Positions 36,116-44,632 of a stretch of DNA of 64,000 nt are shown in pieces. This DNA comes from JBPYCR01 sp051846935 (lineage in GTDB: Bacteria > Bacillota > Bacilli > Bacillales > Amphibacillaceae). Each line of letters starts with the position of its first letter. The first letter of the stretch is position 1. The stretch covers positions 62,001 through 126,000 of the forward strand of contig NZ_JBPYCS010000004.1 in NCBI RefSeq assembly GCF_051846935.1, given 5' to 3'. Below the pieces are notes generated by a model. The model saw nothing but the letters and a program-made list of their open reading frames with translations. It did no database searches and was not told the DNA's origin. The position numbers and the translations under genes are program-made.

Positions 36116-36595
36116 TTATTGATATTTTTTCATTAATGCTTTTTCAACAGATGGGGGAACCAATCCAGAAATATCACCTTTATACTTTGCAACTTCCTTC
36201 ACAATGCTAGAGCTTAAAAACGAGTATTGATTGTTCGTCATCATAAAAAACGTTTCAATGCGTGGATCTAATTTTTTATTCATTGACGTTATTTGCATTT
36301 CATATTCAAAGTCACTAATCGCTCGCAGACCACGCAAAATTGCATGGGCTTTACGTTGACGTGCATAATCAATTAATAGGCCGTCAGAAACGTCCACAGT
36401 AACATTTGGCAAGTCTCTTGTCGCCTCTTCCAGTAAACGGATTCGTTCTTCTACGGAAAACAGAGGAGTTTTAGATTGATTATTAAATAATGCAACAATA
36501 ACCTCATCGAAAATTCCGGAACCTCTTCTAATAATGTCTAAGTGCCCGTTTGTAACTGGATCAAAGCTTCCAGGACAAATTGCTAATTTTTTCAT
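36116..36595 (-). CDS. coaD: Phosphopantetheine adenylyltransferase CoaD
   Basis: Transfers AMP from ATP to 4'-phosphopantetheine, the penultimate step of coenzyme A synthesis. The 159 residues carry the nucleotidyltransferase motif CPGSFDPVTNGHLDIIRRGS and YSFLSSSIVKEVAKYKGDI. The length is normal for the hexameric bacterial enzyme. It is 12 bp downstream of rsmD, the usual pair, and converges with ylbJ. Confidence 0.97.
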   Translation of the reverse strand: MKKLAICPGSFDPVTNGHLDIIRRGSGIFDEVIVALFNNQSKTPLFSVEERIRLLEEATRDLPNVTVDVSDGLLIDYARQRKAHAILRGLRAISDFEYEMQITSMNKKLDPRIETFFMMTNNQYSFLSSSIVKEVAKYKGDISGLVPPSVEKALMKKYQ

Positions 36596-36607
36596 AAAAA
36601 CACCTCT

Positions 36608-37162
36608 TTATACTCTTTCAAAAATTGTAACGCCGATTGACCCACCATATATAGCTTGTCTTTTTATAGTAAGCATGTTGTTAATTGGTGTCAGCTTATT
36701 AGAAGCAGAATGCTCACAATAAACAATACCATTTTCACTTAAGATATTTAATGCAATAACTTCCTGCAGGAGGTCATTATAACTAAATTTCTCATACGGT
36801 GGATCAATTAATATTAAGTCAAATGTAAGGTTTCTTTTTGCAATCGCCTGTAAAGCTCGGGAGGCGTCATTACGATATATTTCGACATGATTTGATATAT
36901 TTAATGCATTCGTATTTTTATTTATAGTATGAATGGCTTGACGATTTTTATCAATAAATATTGCTTTGTCCATGCCTCTACTAATCGCTTCAATACCTAA
37001 AGAACCACTACCTGCAAATAAATCAAGACAGGTGCCTCCATCAAAAAAAGGTCCCATTATTTGAAAAACAGCTTCTTTTACTTTATCAGACGTTGGTCTA
37101 GTTGCTACTCCTGGAACAGCCTTTATTTGACGTCCCTTCATTCTGCCTGCTACGATACGCAC
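36608..37162 (-). CDS. rsmD: 16S rRNA m2G966 methyltransferase RsmD
   Basis: SAM-dependent N2-methyltransferase for G966 of 16S rRNA. Family motifs are CLDLFAGSGSLGIEAISRGM (SAM binding) and DLILIDPPYEKFSYND (DPPY catalytic motif). The start is the GTG at 37162, giving MRIVAGRMKGRQIKAVPG, 6 nt from GAGGTG; the GTG at 37171 overlaps that site. 184 residues. It precedes coaD by 12 bp. Confidence 0.95.
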   Translation of the reverse strand: MRIVAGRMKGRQIKAVPGVATRPTSDKVKEAVFQIMGPFFDGGTCLDLFAGSGSLGIEAISRGMDKAIFIDKNRQAIHTINKNTNALNISNHVEIYRNDASRALQAIAKRNLTFDLILIDPPYEKFSYNDLLQEVIALNILSENGIVYCEHSASNKLTPINNMLTIKRQAIYGGSIGVTIFERV

Positions 37163-37290
37163 TCGCTTCACCTCAAACCGGGGAATAGTTTATCTTTTTA
37201 AACAGGACTAAAATCATACTGTATATGTATATATTTTTTTCCTTTGTTCATAATAGCATAATGTAACAGCGATTTCACAATCAAACTGTT

Positions 37291-37346
37291 ACAGTGACAG
37301 AGGAAGACTTTTTGCTTCCCCATTAATTCTTCCCTTCTGTCACTCC
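37291..37346 (-). other. Long imperfect hairpin upstream of rsmD
   Basis: Outer arms AGTGACAGA and TCTGTCACT, with inner GGAAGA/TCTTCC segments, form a hairpin between the ylbG terminator and rsmD. It has no T-tract. It may be a leader structure of rsmD-coaD or a remnant terminator; no family was recognised. Confidence 0.45.
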
Positions 37347-37366
37347 CTATTTTATCCGGTTAAAAT

Positions 37367-37402
37367 CAAAAAACCACGCACGATAACCTGTATCGCGCAT
37401 GG
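37367..37402 (-). terminator. Rho-independent terminator of ylbG
   Basis: A 12-bp stem, CCATGCGCGATA with TATCGTGCGTGG (one mismatch), is followed on the minus strand by TTTTTTGATTTT. It starts 2 bp after the ylbG stop. Confidence 0.9.
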
Positions 37403-37404
37403 CT

Positions 37405-37680
37405 TTAAATACCCATTTTATAATCATATTGCTTCGCTTTGTCTGGCTTCGCATTTTCATAGTTCGTTTCTACAAAAGGTTTATATGAACGCTCCACCTT
37501 AGATACAAAAGCGAGCTTTAATAAGCTATTTTCGATCTCGTCCCGTTCATCTTGATTCACATAAAGTAAAGCATATTTCATTTTTTTTGATACGTATATG
37601 AGATGCCCATACCGTCTAATTTGTTTGACGTTTTTCCGATGCTGAAACCATACAAAAATACCTTGCCGATTCACTCTCAT
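37405..37680 (-). CDS. ylbG: DUF2129 protein YlbG
   Basis: Small cytoplasmic protein of 91 residues of the YlbG (DUF2129) family. The N-terminal part RQGIFVWFQHRKNVKQIRRY and middle YVSKKMKYALLYVNQDE are conserved; the function is unknown. It lies 66 bp downstream of ylbF and is followed by a strong terminator, so ylbF-ylbG is one transcript. Confidence 0.88.
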   Translation of the reverse strand: MRVNRQGIFVWFQHRKNVKQIRRYGHLIYVSKKMKYALLYVNQDERDEIENSLLKLAFVSKVERSYKPFVETNYENAKPDKAKQYDYKMGI

Positions 37681-37746
37681 TCCATATCCTCACTAACCAT
37701 CTAATTTTCATTAGTATATCAAAATTGATACTGCAGAGCAACTGTA

Positions 37747-38196
37747 TTAGGAAGCTTGGCAACCACAGCTCCCCCCACTTCCACAGCCCCCACTGGAACA
37801 ACCGCTATCTGTCAGCAAAGCACCTTCTTTTGGCACCATTATTTGTTCACTTGTACTCTTTGCTATTAGCTCACTAATTTCATCGAGCAAATTTTGTAAG
37901 TTACGTTCCGCAATTTTATATTTTGCGACAGTAGGATGCATATCCATTTTCCGCTTTACAGCACGAACATTTTTCATAATTTCATTGTAATCCGGATGAT
38001 ACCTTCCGAATCGTTGTACATCTTCATAATGAGACTTTATATTTGTAAAAGCAGCGATCAGCTTCTGTGCTTCGCTATCTTCATGTAAGTTATTGCGAGC
38101 GTCCCTGTAAGCTTGCATTACATCGGATTGTAAGATCATTTTACTTAAGTGCTCCGAATGATCTAAAACATCTACATACTCCATAGTAGCTATCAT
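37747..38196 (-). CDS. ylbF: RNase Y regulator / biofilm and sporulation factor YlbF
   Basis: Member of the YlbF/YmcA family. In B. subtilis YlbF, YmcA and YaaT form a complex that works with RNase Y and is required for competence, biofilm and sporulation. The helical core is residues about 10-115 (LSKMILQSDVMQAYRDARNN). The C-terminus is Cys-rich: CSSGGCGSGGSCGCQAS has five Cys, probably ligands for the Fe-S cluster reported for the complex. The 149 residues fit. The ATG has GGAGGTGTAGTGGA upstream. Confidence 0.93.
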   Translation of the reverse strand: MIATMEYVDVLDHSEHLSKMILQSDVMQAYRDARNNLHEDSEAQKLIAAFTNIKSHYEDVQRFGRYHPDYNEIMKNVRAVKRKMDMHPTVAKYKIAERNLQNLLDEISELIAKSTSEQIMVPKEGALLTDSGCSSGGCGSGGSCGCQAS

Positions 38197-38465
38197 TCCA
38201 CTACACCTCCGACACTATCATACCATGTTCTTAACTAGATGGAAATCATCGAATCTAATCTAAGGTACGTATTTGGATCTCATCGTTTTAATTGTTCCTT
38301 CCTACCTAGCTTAAGGATATACATTACGTTTTAAGTGACCGCTAAAAGCATCCAAACCGAGTGGAATTCTATATTCATTTACAAGTCACTTCAATTAAAA
38401 TGATTCTTTTAATATGATGTTTAATTCATACAATAGTTACTTCCATGAATAGTATACGTATACAG

Positions 38466-38699
38466 CTAATCTTTCATTGCTTCCGTGAGTGAAAGCACCA
38501 TGTGAGCCATCTTCATATGTTCATTCATTTGCTCTAGCTTTTGGGGGAATGTTTTTCCATAAAATTTCTTTGCTTCTTTTTCTATTTCTGATAGGCAGTC
38601 CGGATTTCGCGTAATCGATCGATACCAAACTGGATTATACCGTATGAATCGTAACAGATGTGGCTGCTCTTTCAAATATTTATAGCACGTATGATCCAT
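38466..38699 (-). CDS. ylbE: YlbE-like protein
   Basis: A 77-residue protein of the YlbE family, beginning MDHTCYKYLKEQPHLLRFIR and containing NPVWYRSITRNPDCL. No function is known. It lies between ylbD and ylbF as in B. subtilis. The ATG is 5 nt from AAGGAGGGG. The 270-bp gap to ylbF has no clear feature. Confidence 0.85.
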   Translation of the reverse strand: MDHTCYKYLKEQPHLLRFIRYNPVWYRSITRNPDCLSEIEKEAKKFYGKTFPQKLEQMNEHMKMAHMVLSLTEAMKD

Positions 38700-38804
38700 C
38701 TCCTCCCCTCCTTGTACTTTGTTTAGTCTTTCATTACAATCTATTTATTCATAGTTATTTATCTAAGCGGAAGTTTCTAAAAGTGTCGAAATCAGACTAC
38801 TTTT

Positions 38805-39191
38805 TTAATCCATAAACCAGTTAAATGGTTCATTTTCTTTCGTGGAAGTTTGCTGCTTTGTTTCCTGGAAATGACCAATTACTTCTTGAACAGTGTCAAT
38901 TGTTTTGTTTAATTGTAAAACTTGTTCTTGTACTTTGTTTAAATCGACGTTTTCGGTATATTTTAGAAATTGATTAAACAACTCCATTTGCTTCGATTTC
39001 GTTTTATTAGGAGCGGCTGTGTCGATATCACCAAATTCCTCCCAAAAAGGGTCGTCTTCTCCAAGCAATGCCCACTTTTCATAATACTCTTGCCAGCTTC
39101 GCCCATTTTTTCGTACTTCCTCAATTAGCTTTGGACGTTCATTAATAAATTCTTTAAATGCCTGAACAGTAGGATGTAAGTTATTCTCCAC
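38805..39191 (-). CDS. ylbD: YlbD-family putative spore coat protein
   Basis: A 128-residue helical protein of the YlbD coat family. It has LHPTVQAFKEFINERPKLIE and RSWQEYYEKWALLGEDDPFW near the N-terminus and a C-terminal coiled coil (about 75-115). The start is taken as GTG 39191, 8 nt from GGAG; another GTG at 39200 overlaps the ribosome binding site. The coat role is an annotation from family members, not seen here. Confidence 0.85.
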   Translation of the reverse strand: MENNLHPTVQAFKEFINERPKLIEEVRKNGRSWQEYYEKWALLGEDDPFWEEFGDIDTAAPNKTKSKQMELFNQFLKYTENVDLNKVQEQVLQLNKTIDTVQEVIGHFQETKQQTSTKENEPFNWFMD

Positions 39192-39378
39192 TGTAATCAC
39201 TCCGTCTTTACTTTATATAAATAGCCTATTTTATTTTATGTTCTTATTGAAGATAATGTGCTTTTAATTAATCTTCATATCGGATTACTTTAGATGTGGA
39301 GTTGGAAAAACTTCCTAGGTTACTTAAGGCATTACCAAAAGAAAACAAAGTATATGACAACAGCGGTAAACGCAATAT

Positions 39379-39416
39379 AAAAAATAGTCGCAGCTTCCAA
39401 TCAATTTAAAAGCTGC
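39379..39416 (-). terminator. Probable terminator of ylbC
   Basis: On the minus strand GCAGCTT and AAGCTGC (39416-39410 with 39396-39390) form a 7-bp stem followed by GACTATTTTTTATATT. It lies about 30 bp after the ylbC stop. Confidence 0.7.
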
Positions 39417-39446
39417 AATTAATAATGGTAAAGTAACAATCTTATT

Positions 39447-40514
39447 TTACGGTTTTGCTAAAAAATTTTGTGTATAATATTGTCGGTATACGCCTATACC
39501 TAAATGGGTATAATTTTCTTTTAACAGCGCCTCCCGATGTCCCTTGCTGTTTAACCAGCCTTCCATTGCCGCAGGTGCGTCAGAATACTGTGCAGCGATA
39601 TTTTCCCCTGCCTCAATATAAAAAACCTCCTCTGCCGCCAACCGTTCTTTTAAACCATTTCCATTTTGACTGTAATGAGAAAAGTAATTATTGTCCGCCA
39701 TATCCTTACTATGTTTAAAAGCAACTGCACTCGCCTGTTCATCAATACGTAAAGGGGATTGCTCATGGCGGTGTCTAAATACATTTGTTAAATCGAAAAT
39801 TTGTTGCTCCATCCCCTTTTCTATTTCCTCCCACTCTTCACGTGAGAAATTAGCTACTTCATCTAACATTCCTCGATACTCTATCTCATAAAATCGATGC
39901 ATTAACAATGTATCCGCGTCAAGAATACGTAACGAGGACAATTCATTCGTAAACGTATCAAAATAACATTGTACGTATAAATCATCTTCAAGCTGTATTA
40001 ACGGCTGCTTACGTAGGTCCTCCGCACTTAAACGAAACGTATAAAAGGAAATGTCTTTTCGATAAGATATCTCCTTTGAAAAAGCGAAAACGCTTTCAAC
40101 ATCTTCATATGATTGACCTATTTCAAGCGGAGAAGCGGATAAGTCATCACCAGTCCCATAAATCGTTACAATTTCTCCATTTTTTATACCGAATTGAATA
40201 TATTCGTCCTCTTGATTCGTATAAACCCACCACGTATAGCCATATGCACTTTTATCTTTTCGATCTGGCTCGTCCAATACTTCTTTTAGTTCATCCGAAG
40301 GCATTCCGATCCAATTGTAAAGATCACCGGTCATTAACTCCTTTGTCCGCTTACGTTCAGGCACTTGTTTTGTTTTTACTTTTTGTTTTATTTGATCAAA
40401 TTGCAAATGCTCTGCCGACTTTTTTAATTGATCGGCTACGTTGAGATTGGAATACAAATAATACCCTCCACCAACTAGAAATGCTATTAAGACGAAAAGT
40501 TTAATTGTTCGCAT
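39447..40514 (-). CDS. ylbC: CAP-domain extracellular protein YlbC
   Basis: Membrane-anchored or secreted protein of 355 residues. It has an N-terminal hydrophobic segment (about 4-23, IKLFVLIAFLVGGGYYLYSN), a CAP-associated N-terminal domain (about 65-200, with IGMPSDELKEVLDEPDRKDK), and a CAP/SCP domain at about 235-345 with the family residues in FKHSKDMADNNYFSHYSQNG, ENIAAQYSDAPAAMEGWLNS and GHREALLKENYTHLGIGV. CAP proteins have no agreed activity in bacteria. The ATG has AAAGGAGC upstream. Confidence 0.92.
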   Translation of the reverse strand: MRTIKLFVLIAFLVGGGYYLYSNLNVADQLKKSAEHLQFDQIKQKVKTKQVPERKRTKELMTGDLYNWIGMPSDELKEVLDEPDRKDKSAYGYTWWVYTNQEDEYIQFGIKNGEIVTIYGTGDDLSASPLEIGQSYEDVESVFAFSKEISYRKDISFYTFRLSAEDLRKQPLIQLEDDLYVQCYFDTFTNELSSLRILDADTLLMHRFYEIEYRGMLDEVANFSREEWEEIEKGMEQQIFDLTNVFRHRHEQSPLRIDEQASAVAFKHSKDMADNNYFSHYSQNGNGLKERLAAEEVFYIEAGENIAAQYSDAPAAMEGWLNSKGHREALLKENYTHLGIGVYRQYYTQNFLAKP

Positions 40515-40700
40515 ATAATTGCTCCTTTATTTCTACATATATATTTTCATTATATGTACTAGCAAAACGTTCCATACTTAAATTTTACGAACTTATGAAG
40601 ATTCCTCTATAGCAAGCCTGTTTTTACTCTTATCAATTGCAACTTTAGCTAATTTCTAATATGATAGCTTTAATGAGAATAATTAGTTGAGGTGGATAAT

Positions 40701-41066
40701 ATGAGATTGGAAAACACTGGATTAGAAGATACTGTAATAGATATCGTACCACTAAACCATATTATGGGGAAACATGCGTTTATACTTGGTGAATCTTGGG
40801 ATTACGAGCGTGTAACGTATGATTATAGAGTTAGTTCGCAAGAAAAGAATGTTACATATTATATTCGGATTCAAGGGGAAGCAATTGAAGGTGATGTAGA
40901 TAAGAAGGATGCTGTTATTAAGCTTAAAGCACCTTTTTTAGGCAAACATTATTATCCGCACGGAGTAGAGTATGGCGAAGATGAAAACTTTCCAGAAAAT
41001 CTAGTAGAACGTGCCAACAACCTAATTCAAAAGGTAAAAGAAGAAATAGACAATTATAAGAAGTAA
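40701..41066 (+). CDS. ylbA: YugN-like family protein (YlbA position)
   Basis: A 121-residue soluble protein of the YugN-like family, beginning MRLENTGLEDTVIDIVPLNH and containing ESWDYERVTYDYRV. The function is unknown. ATG 40701 lies after GAGGTGGATAAT; a GTG inside that site is rejected as start. It is divergent from ylbC. The position between ylbC and ctaG matches ylbA, while ylbB (CBS-domain protein) of B. subtilis is absent. Confidence 0.82.
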   Translation: MRLENTGLEDTVIDIVPLNHIMGKHAFILGESWDYERVTYDYRVSSQEKNVTYYIRIQGEAIEGDVDKKDAVIKLKAPFLGKHYYPHGVEYGEDENFPENLVERANNLIQKVKEEIDNYKK

Positions 41067-41096
41067 TTTGTCCTTTTTAATTTGCAGTGCATATTG

Positions 41097-41135
41097 AACC
41101 AATAGCTCTATTCCTATATAGAGTTATTGGTTTTT
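41097..41135 (+). terminator. Rho-independent terminator of ylbA
   Basis: AACCAATAGCTCTAT pairs with ATAGAGTTATTGGTT (one G-T pair), followed by TTTCT. It lies 30 bp after the stop. Confidence 0.9.
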
Positions 41136-41223
41136 CTATACTGTTCTATCTGTTCAAAACAACAAATACATGCTATATTTTTTATAGACCATAATTGTAG
41201 TACGAAGGGAGACAACTTTTACT

Positions 41224-42282
41224 TTGATTCGGAAACTGACGAAACGCCATTGGACCTTTATTTTTATATTTATACTACTCATTTTATTTTTTTATTTTAT
41301 TTTACCTGTCTCCATTCCTTTAATTACGGCATTTATAACCGCAATTATCCTAAGCCCTTTAGTACGGCTTATTCAGAGAAGAACGAAATTAAATAGAAAA
41401 GTATCTGTTATTATTGTTTTTTTACTATTCAGTATAATGATTGGCTTTACAGGGTCCGTCATTGTTACGAAAGCAATTGCTCAGGTCGTAAACTTTGTCG
41501 AGGATGTACCTACACATGTAAATGAATTAAATATTATATATACTAAATGGGAGAACGATTTTCAGCAATATACACAATCAATGCCACCAGATTTTTTTCG
41601 AGAAGTATCCAATAGCTTGGAGGAAAATATAAACGACTTGGCCGCGACAATTAAAAATGTAATCACACTTGATAATATCGCGCAAATATTTGCTAAAATA
41701 CCCCAATATTTAATTAGCTTTCTCGTTTATTTAATTGCTTTGTTTTTATTTATGCTTGAACTTCCGATTTTAAAATCAAAAGTATACCATCTTTTTACTG
41801 AAGAAACTGCGAAAAAGGTATCTTTTATGAATGCACGCCTCTCAAATGTTCTTCTCGGCTTTTTAAAGGCCCAATTTTTATTAAGTATTATCATTTTTAT
41901 CGTTTCATTAATTGGTCTATTGTTTATAGCGCCTGAAGTTGCTGTTATTATGGCATTATTAATCTGGTTAATTGATTTGATTCCAATTATTGGTTCAATT
42001 ATTATCTTAGCTCCATGGGCCAGCTTTATGTTTTTATCTGGAAATTCAACGATGGCAATTAAGCTCTCCATTCTGGCAATCGTTTTGCTAGCAATTCGTC
42101 GTATTATTGAACCAAAATTAATGGGGCAACATATTGGGCTTTCCCCTTTAGCAACATTAATCGCTATGTTCCTCGGTCTGAAATTAATTGGTATTACTGG
42201 ATTTGTTTTAGGTCCGCTACTAGTAATTGCCTTCAGTTCAGCAAAAGAAGCAGGTATCATTAAATGGAATGTTAAAATTTAA
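41224..42282 (+). CDS. AI-2E family (YtvI-like) membrane permease
   Basis: Polytopic membrane protein of 352 residues of the AI-2E transporter family, with about seven to eight membrane segments. An N-terminal pair of segments (about 12-50), a long soluble loop (about 90-145) and a C-terminal half with WLIDLIPIIGSIIILAPW and GLSPLATLIAMFLGLKLIG are typical. It resembles sporulation protein YtvI in size. Family members include exporters and Na+/H+ antiporters, so the substrate is open. The start is TTG 41224, with AAGGGAG 11 nt upstream. It is not part of the B. subtilis locus. Confidence 0.82.
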   Translation: MIRKLTKRHWTFIFIFILLILFFYFILPVSIPLITAFITAIILSPLVRLIQRRTKLNRKVSVIIVFLLFSIMIGFTGSVIVTKAIAQVVNFVEDVPTHVNELNIIYTKWENDFQQYTQSMPPDFFREVSNSLEENINDLAATIKNVITLDNIAQIFAKIPQYLISFLVYLIALFLFMLELPILKSKVYHLFTEETAKKVSFMNARLSNVLLGFLKAQFLLSIIIFIVSLIGLLFIAPEVAVIMALLIWLIDLIPIIGSIIILAPWASFMFLSGNSTMAIKLSILAIVLLAIRRIIEPKLMGQHIGLSPLATLIAMFLGLKLIGITGFVLGPLLVIAFSSAKEAGIIKWNVKI

Positions 42283-42296
42283 TTGCCCAGACGAGT

Positions 42297-42354
42297 AATA
42301 AAGGTCAATCTGATCATCTATTAGGTAGATGACAAGATTGACCTTTATTTATTG
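42297..42354 (+). terminator. Bidirectional terminator after the AI-2E permease
   Basis: Outer arms ATAAAGGTCAATCT and AGATTGACCTTTAT (14 bp) enclose a smaller ATCTA/TAGAT stem. T-rich DNA follows on the plus strand and on the minus strand, so it can also end the DUF420 transcript. Confidence 0.88.
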
Positions 42355-42439
42355 TAGAGCCTGTTTTCATAGCTATGAGCAATTCCTATTAATGCTATTT
42401 TCATTTAAAGTGTTTTTATTAATCTTGAATCTGTGCTAG

Positions 42440-42895
42440 TTAATAGCCTAGTATTGCGCGGATAAGACTTGTTGTTTCTCCCCCACTGAATATAACATAT
42501 AGAAATAAGTAAACAAGTACACCTGTAACTGCACTCCCAAACCAAATAATACTCGTAACTGGTCCAATATTTTCATGCTTTGGAATATTTCGCTTCCATG
42601 CTAGACGTAATGTAATAATACCGAAAACTAAGCTAACAGTAGCTAGAACGATGTGAAATAAAAGGAAAATAGTATAATATATTTTAATACTTTCAGGACC
42701 ACCAAAGCTTGTACTTCCAATAAAAATTGTTTTCGATAAATAAGTAACAAAAAACAAAAGTGCACTAACTGCAGCTAACGTCATCGCCTTTTTATGAGCT
42801 GCTTTTTTACCTTTTATAATGAAACGCCAGCCAAGAGCAACATATATAGCGCTTATTAAAATAAAAATCGTACTTATCGTTGGTAATAAAGGCAT
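42440..42895 (-). CDS. DUF420 membrane protein
   Basis: A 151-residue membrane protein with four or five helices and family residues in AHKKAMTLAAVSALLFFVTY, YTIFLLFHIVLATVS and LAWKRNIPKHENIGPVTS. The conserved His residues in AHKKA, LLFHI and PKHEN suggest a metal or heme site, which fits its constant link to cytochrome oxidase genes; a role in oxidase assembly is inference. The start is ATG 42895, 9 nt from AAGGGA. It is 38 bp downstream of ctaG, so one operon. Confidence 0.87.
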   Translation of the reverse strand: MPLLPTISTIFILISAIYVALGWRFIIKGKKAAHKKAMTLAAVSALLFFVTYLSKTIFIGSTSFGGPESIKIYYTIFLLFHIVLATVSLVFGIITLRLAWKRNIPKHENIGPVTSIIWFGSAVTGVLVYLFLYVIFSGGETTSLIRAILGY

Positions 42896-42933
42896 TTTCT
42901 CGTATCCCTTCAAAAGCTTATATGGTAATTAAA

Positions 42934-43836
42934 TTAATGGTGCTGTAATTGCGTTGGAATTGGATCAATCTCCATATTTTTCTTAGAAAACCAACGGAAA
43001 AATATTCGGCCAAGTAATATCCCATAAACAATTTCTTGTATAAATTTCATAATAATACCACCCAGTTGTTGATCCTCCAGCATAGTTAATGGAGAAAACA
43101 TTTCTGGACCGGATAGCGCAAATTGTAAACCATCTAATACATCCCCTGGTACACATAGACTCAATGCTTGTAGCCACGCACCCTCAGAGCTATAAGCGGA
43201 ATATACTGGATTGCTTGCAAAAATAAGAAGCGCACAAGCAATAGTAATAATGGCTGCACTTCCGACTAGAAAAGCCATTTTAAGAAGTGGTTTTAACGTA
43301 TCTAACTTGCTGATCGGACTTAACACTGGCCACCACATAATAAACGCAGCGATAATGAGTATGATCGAAATCGAACTATGTGCAATTTGTGATGATTTGG
43401 CAAAATCAAATATAACCGGAATGTGGTAAATAGAAAACAATGCATTGAAAACTAATAATGCAATAAGCGGCTTTGTAACAATCTTAAAAAATGGATTTAT
43501 TGCCTTAGCATATACGACCTTTTCCCAAATCCAGACAGGTATACCTTTATATATAAAAATTGGAAAAATAAAATAAAAAACAGCCATTTGAATCATATGT
43601 GCAGTAAGCATAATATGGGATAACAAATCGATTGGTGATCCCTTTACTGCATACAATAGGAATAAGCCAAAATAGAAATTTACATGTTGCTTCCCTGTTG
43701 GAGGCTCTCCACCACCAAACTTTTTACGAAAAGGCCCGGTAATTAAAAAGTAAGCAACAGCGAGCGCTGTAATAAACAAGATAAAATAAGGACTCCATAA
43801 TGCTCGAAATCCAAAGATTTGTAGTTCAAGCCACAT
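42934..43836 (-). CDS. ctaG: Cytochrome c oxidase assembly factor CtaG
   Basis: Polytopic membrane protein of 300 residues with about seven helices, needed for full caa3 oxidase activity in B. subtilis (a Firmicute CtaG, unrelated to the proteobacterial Cox11). Seen are VAYFLITGPFRKKFGGGEPP, GSPIDLLSHIMLTAHMIQMA, PVIFDFAKSSQIAHSS and GPEMFSPLTMLEDQQLGGII. The conserved His and Met may bind copper. It begins a two-gene unit with DUF420 and lies beyond a repeat-containing gap from ctaF. Confidence 0.93.
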   Translation of the reverse strand: MWLELQIFGFRALWSPYFILFITALAVAYFLITGPFRKKFGGGEPPTGKQHVNFYFGLFLLYAVKGSPIDLLSHIMLTAHMIQMAVFYFIFPIFIYKGIPVWIWEKVVYAKAINPFFKIVTKPLIALLVFNALFSIYHIPVIFDFAKSSQIAHSSISIILIIAAFIMWWPVLSPISKLDTLKPLLKMAFLVGSAAIITIACALLIFASNPVYSAYSSEGAWLQALSLCVPGDVLDGLQFALSGPEMFSPLTMLEDQQLGGIIMKFIQEIVYGILLGRIFFRWFSKKNMEIDPIPTQLQHH

Positions 43837-44084
43837 GACACTTCACTCCATTATATACAATGTACCTATATTATAACGTATTTTTTAACTGATACACATT
43901 GTTTCTGTGACAATACAACAACATTTAACATTAGGTTAATGTGACATTGCTCATGATACAATTCTAATCTAAAACGAAAGATTGTACAATATATGATATT
44001 GGTGAGATTGGGTCAAGTATTTGTGGGTGTTATTTTAAGAAGTTAAAAAACCTCTCTTTGTATTCGTTAATTTTAGTATTGATT

Positions 44085-44249
44085 CCTACCGACCGCAGTA
44101 GATATACACTACGCTTTCTGTGCCCGCGGAAAGCCTGTCGGCTGTAGTGCAAGTCAGCGAAATCAGAACACAAGCTTTCATGTTTCGTTCTACCGCATTA
44201 GTAAGTATTCCTCGACTTAAAATACTCACCAACGTCATTTGCAAAGAAC
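44085..44249. repeat. Interspersed repeat, copy C (inverted relative to copy A)
   Basis: Read on the minus strand from 44249, it matches copy A from 8273 for about 110 bp: TTCTTTG, AAATGACGTTGGTGA, GTCGAGGAATAC, TACTAATG, GTAGAACGAAA, CTGATTTCGCT, ACTTGCACTACAGCC. It then has CTTTCCGCGGGCAC instead of the longer tail of copy A. Confidence 0.8.
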
Positions 44250-44255
44250 CAAACG

Positions 44256-44293
44256 AAATAAAAAGAAGACCGGGAGACGTTTCCCCGATCTTC
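44256..44293 (-). terminator. Rho-independent terminator of the cta operon (after ctaF)
   Basis: On the minus strand GAAGATCGGGGA and TCCCGGTCTTC form a stem of about 11 bp followed by TTTTTATTT, 13 bp after the ctaF stop. Confidence 0.92.
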
Positions 44294-44305
44294 CTTCAGT
44301 TCTGA

Positions 44306-44629
44306 TTACCACCACGTAATAGCGATCAAACCAGCAAGTGTTAAAAATGCTGCCCAGACACCGCCATAAATTAAAGTGGCAGGCATTTCATGTCCTTTAT
44401 CTTTCATATGCATGAAATAATAAAACTGAAATGCTACTTGAATAAGCGCCATAATCAATAGTATTGGAACAATAAACATTTTTTGTACATTACCTGACGC
44501 AACAGCTCCAAAAGCTATTACAGTAAATACGATCATTAATACAAACGATATTACATGTCGCTTCATTTCTTCTTTGTTTTTTTGCTTTCGAAACAGTTCA
44601 GCTTGATTGGTATTGGTGTTTTCGGACAT
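44306..44629 (-). CDS. ctaF: Cytochrome caa3 oxidase subunit IV
   Basis: Small membrane subunit of 107 residues with three helices (about 27-46, 50-72 and 84-106) and the family segment FQFYYFMHMKDKGHEMPAT. It begins 3 bp after the ctaE stop with GGTGGG as ribosome binding site. It is the last gene of ctaCDEF. Confidence 0.93.
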   Translation of the reverse strand: MSENTNTNQAELFRKQKNKEEMKRHVISFVLMIVFTVIAFGAVASGNVQKMFIVPILLIMALIQVAFQFYYFMHMKDKGHEMPATLIYGGVWAAFLTLAGLIAITWW

Positions 44630-44632
44630 TAT

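Larger units (their letters stand above)
43837..44305. other. Intergenic region ctaF-ctaG with repeat copy C
   Basis: About 470 bp. It holds a -10-like TATAAT on the minus strand (43875-43870), which could serve ctaG, then repeat copy C (44085-44249) and the ctaF terminator (44256-44293). Confidence 0.65.
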
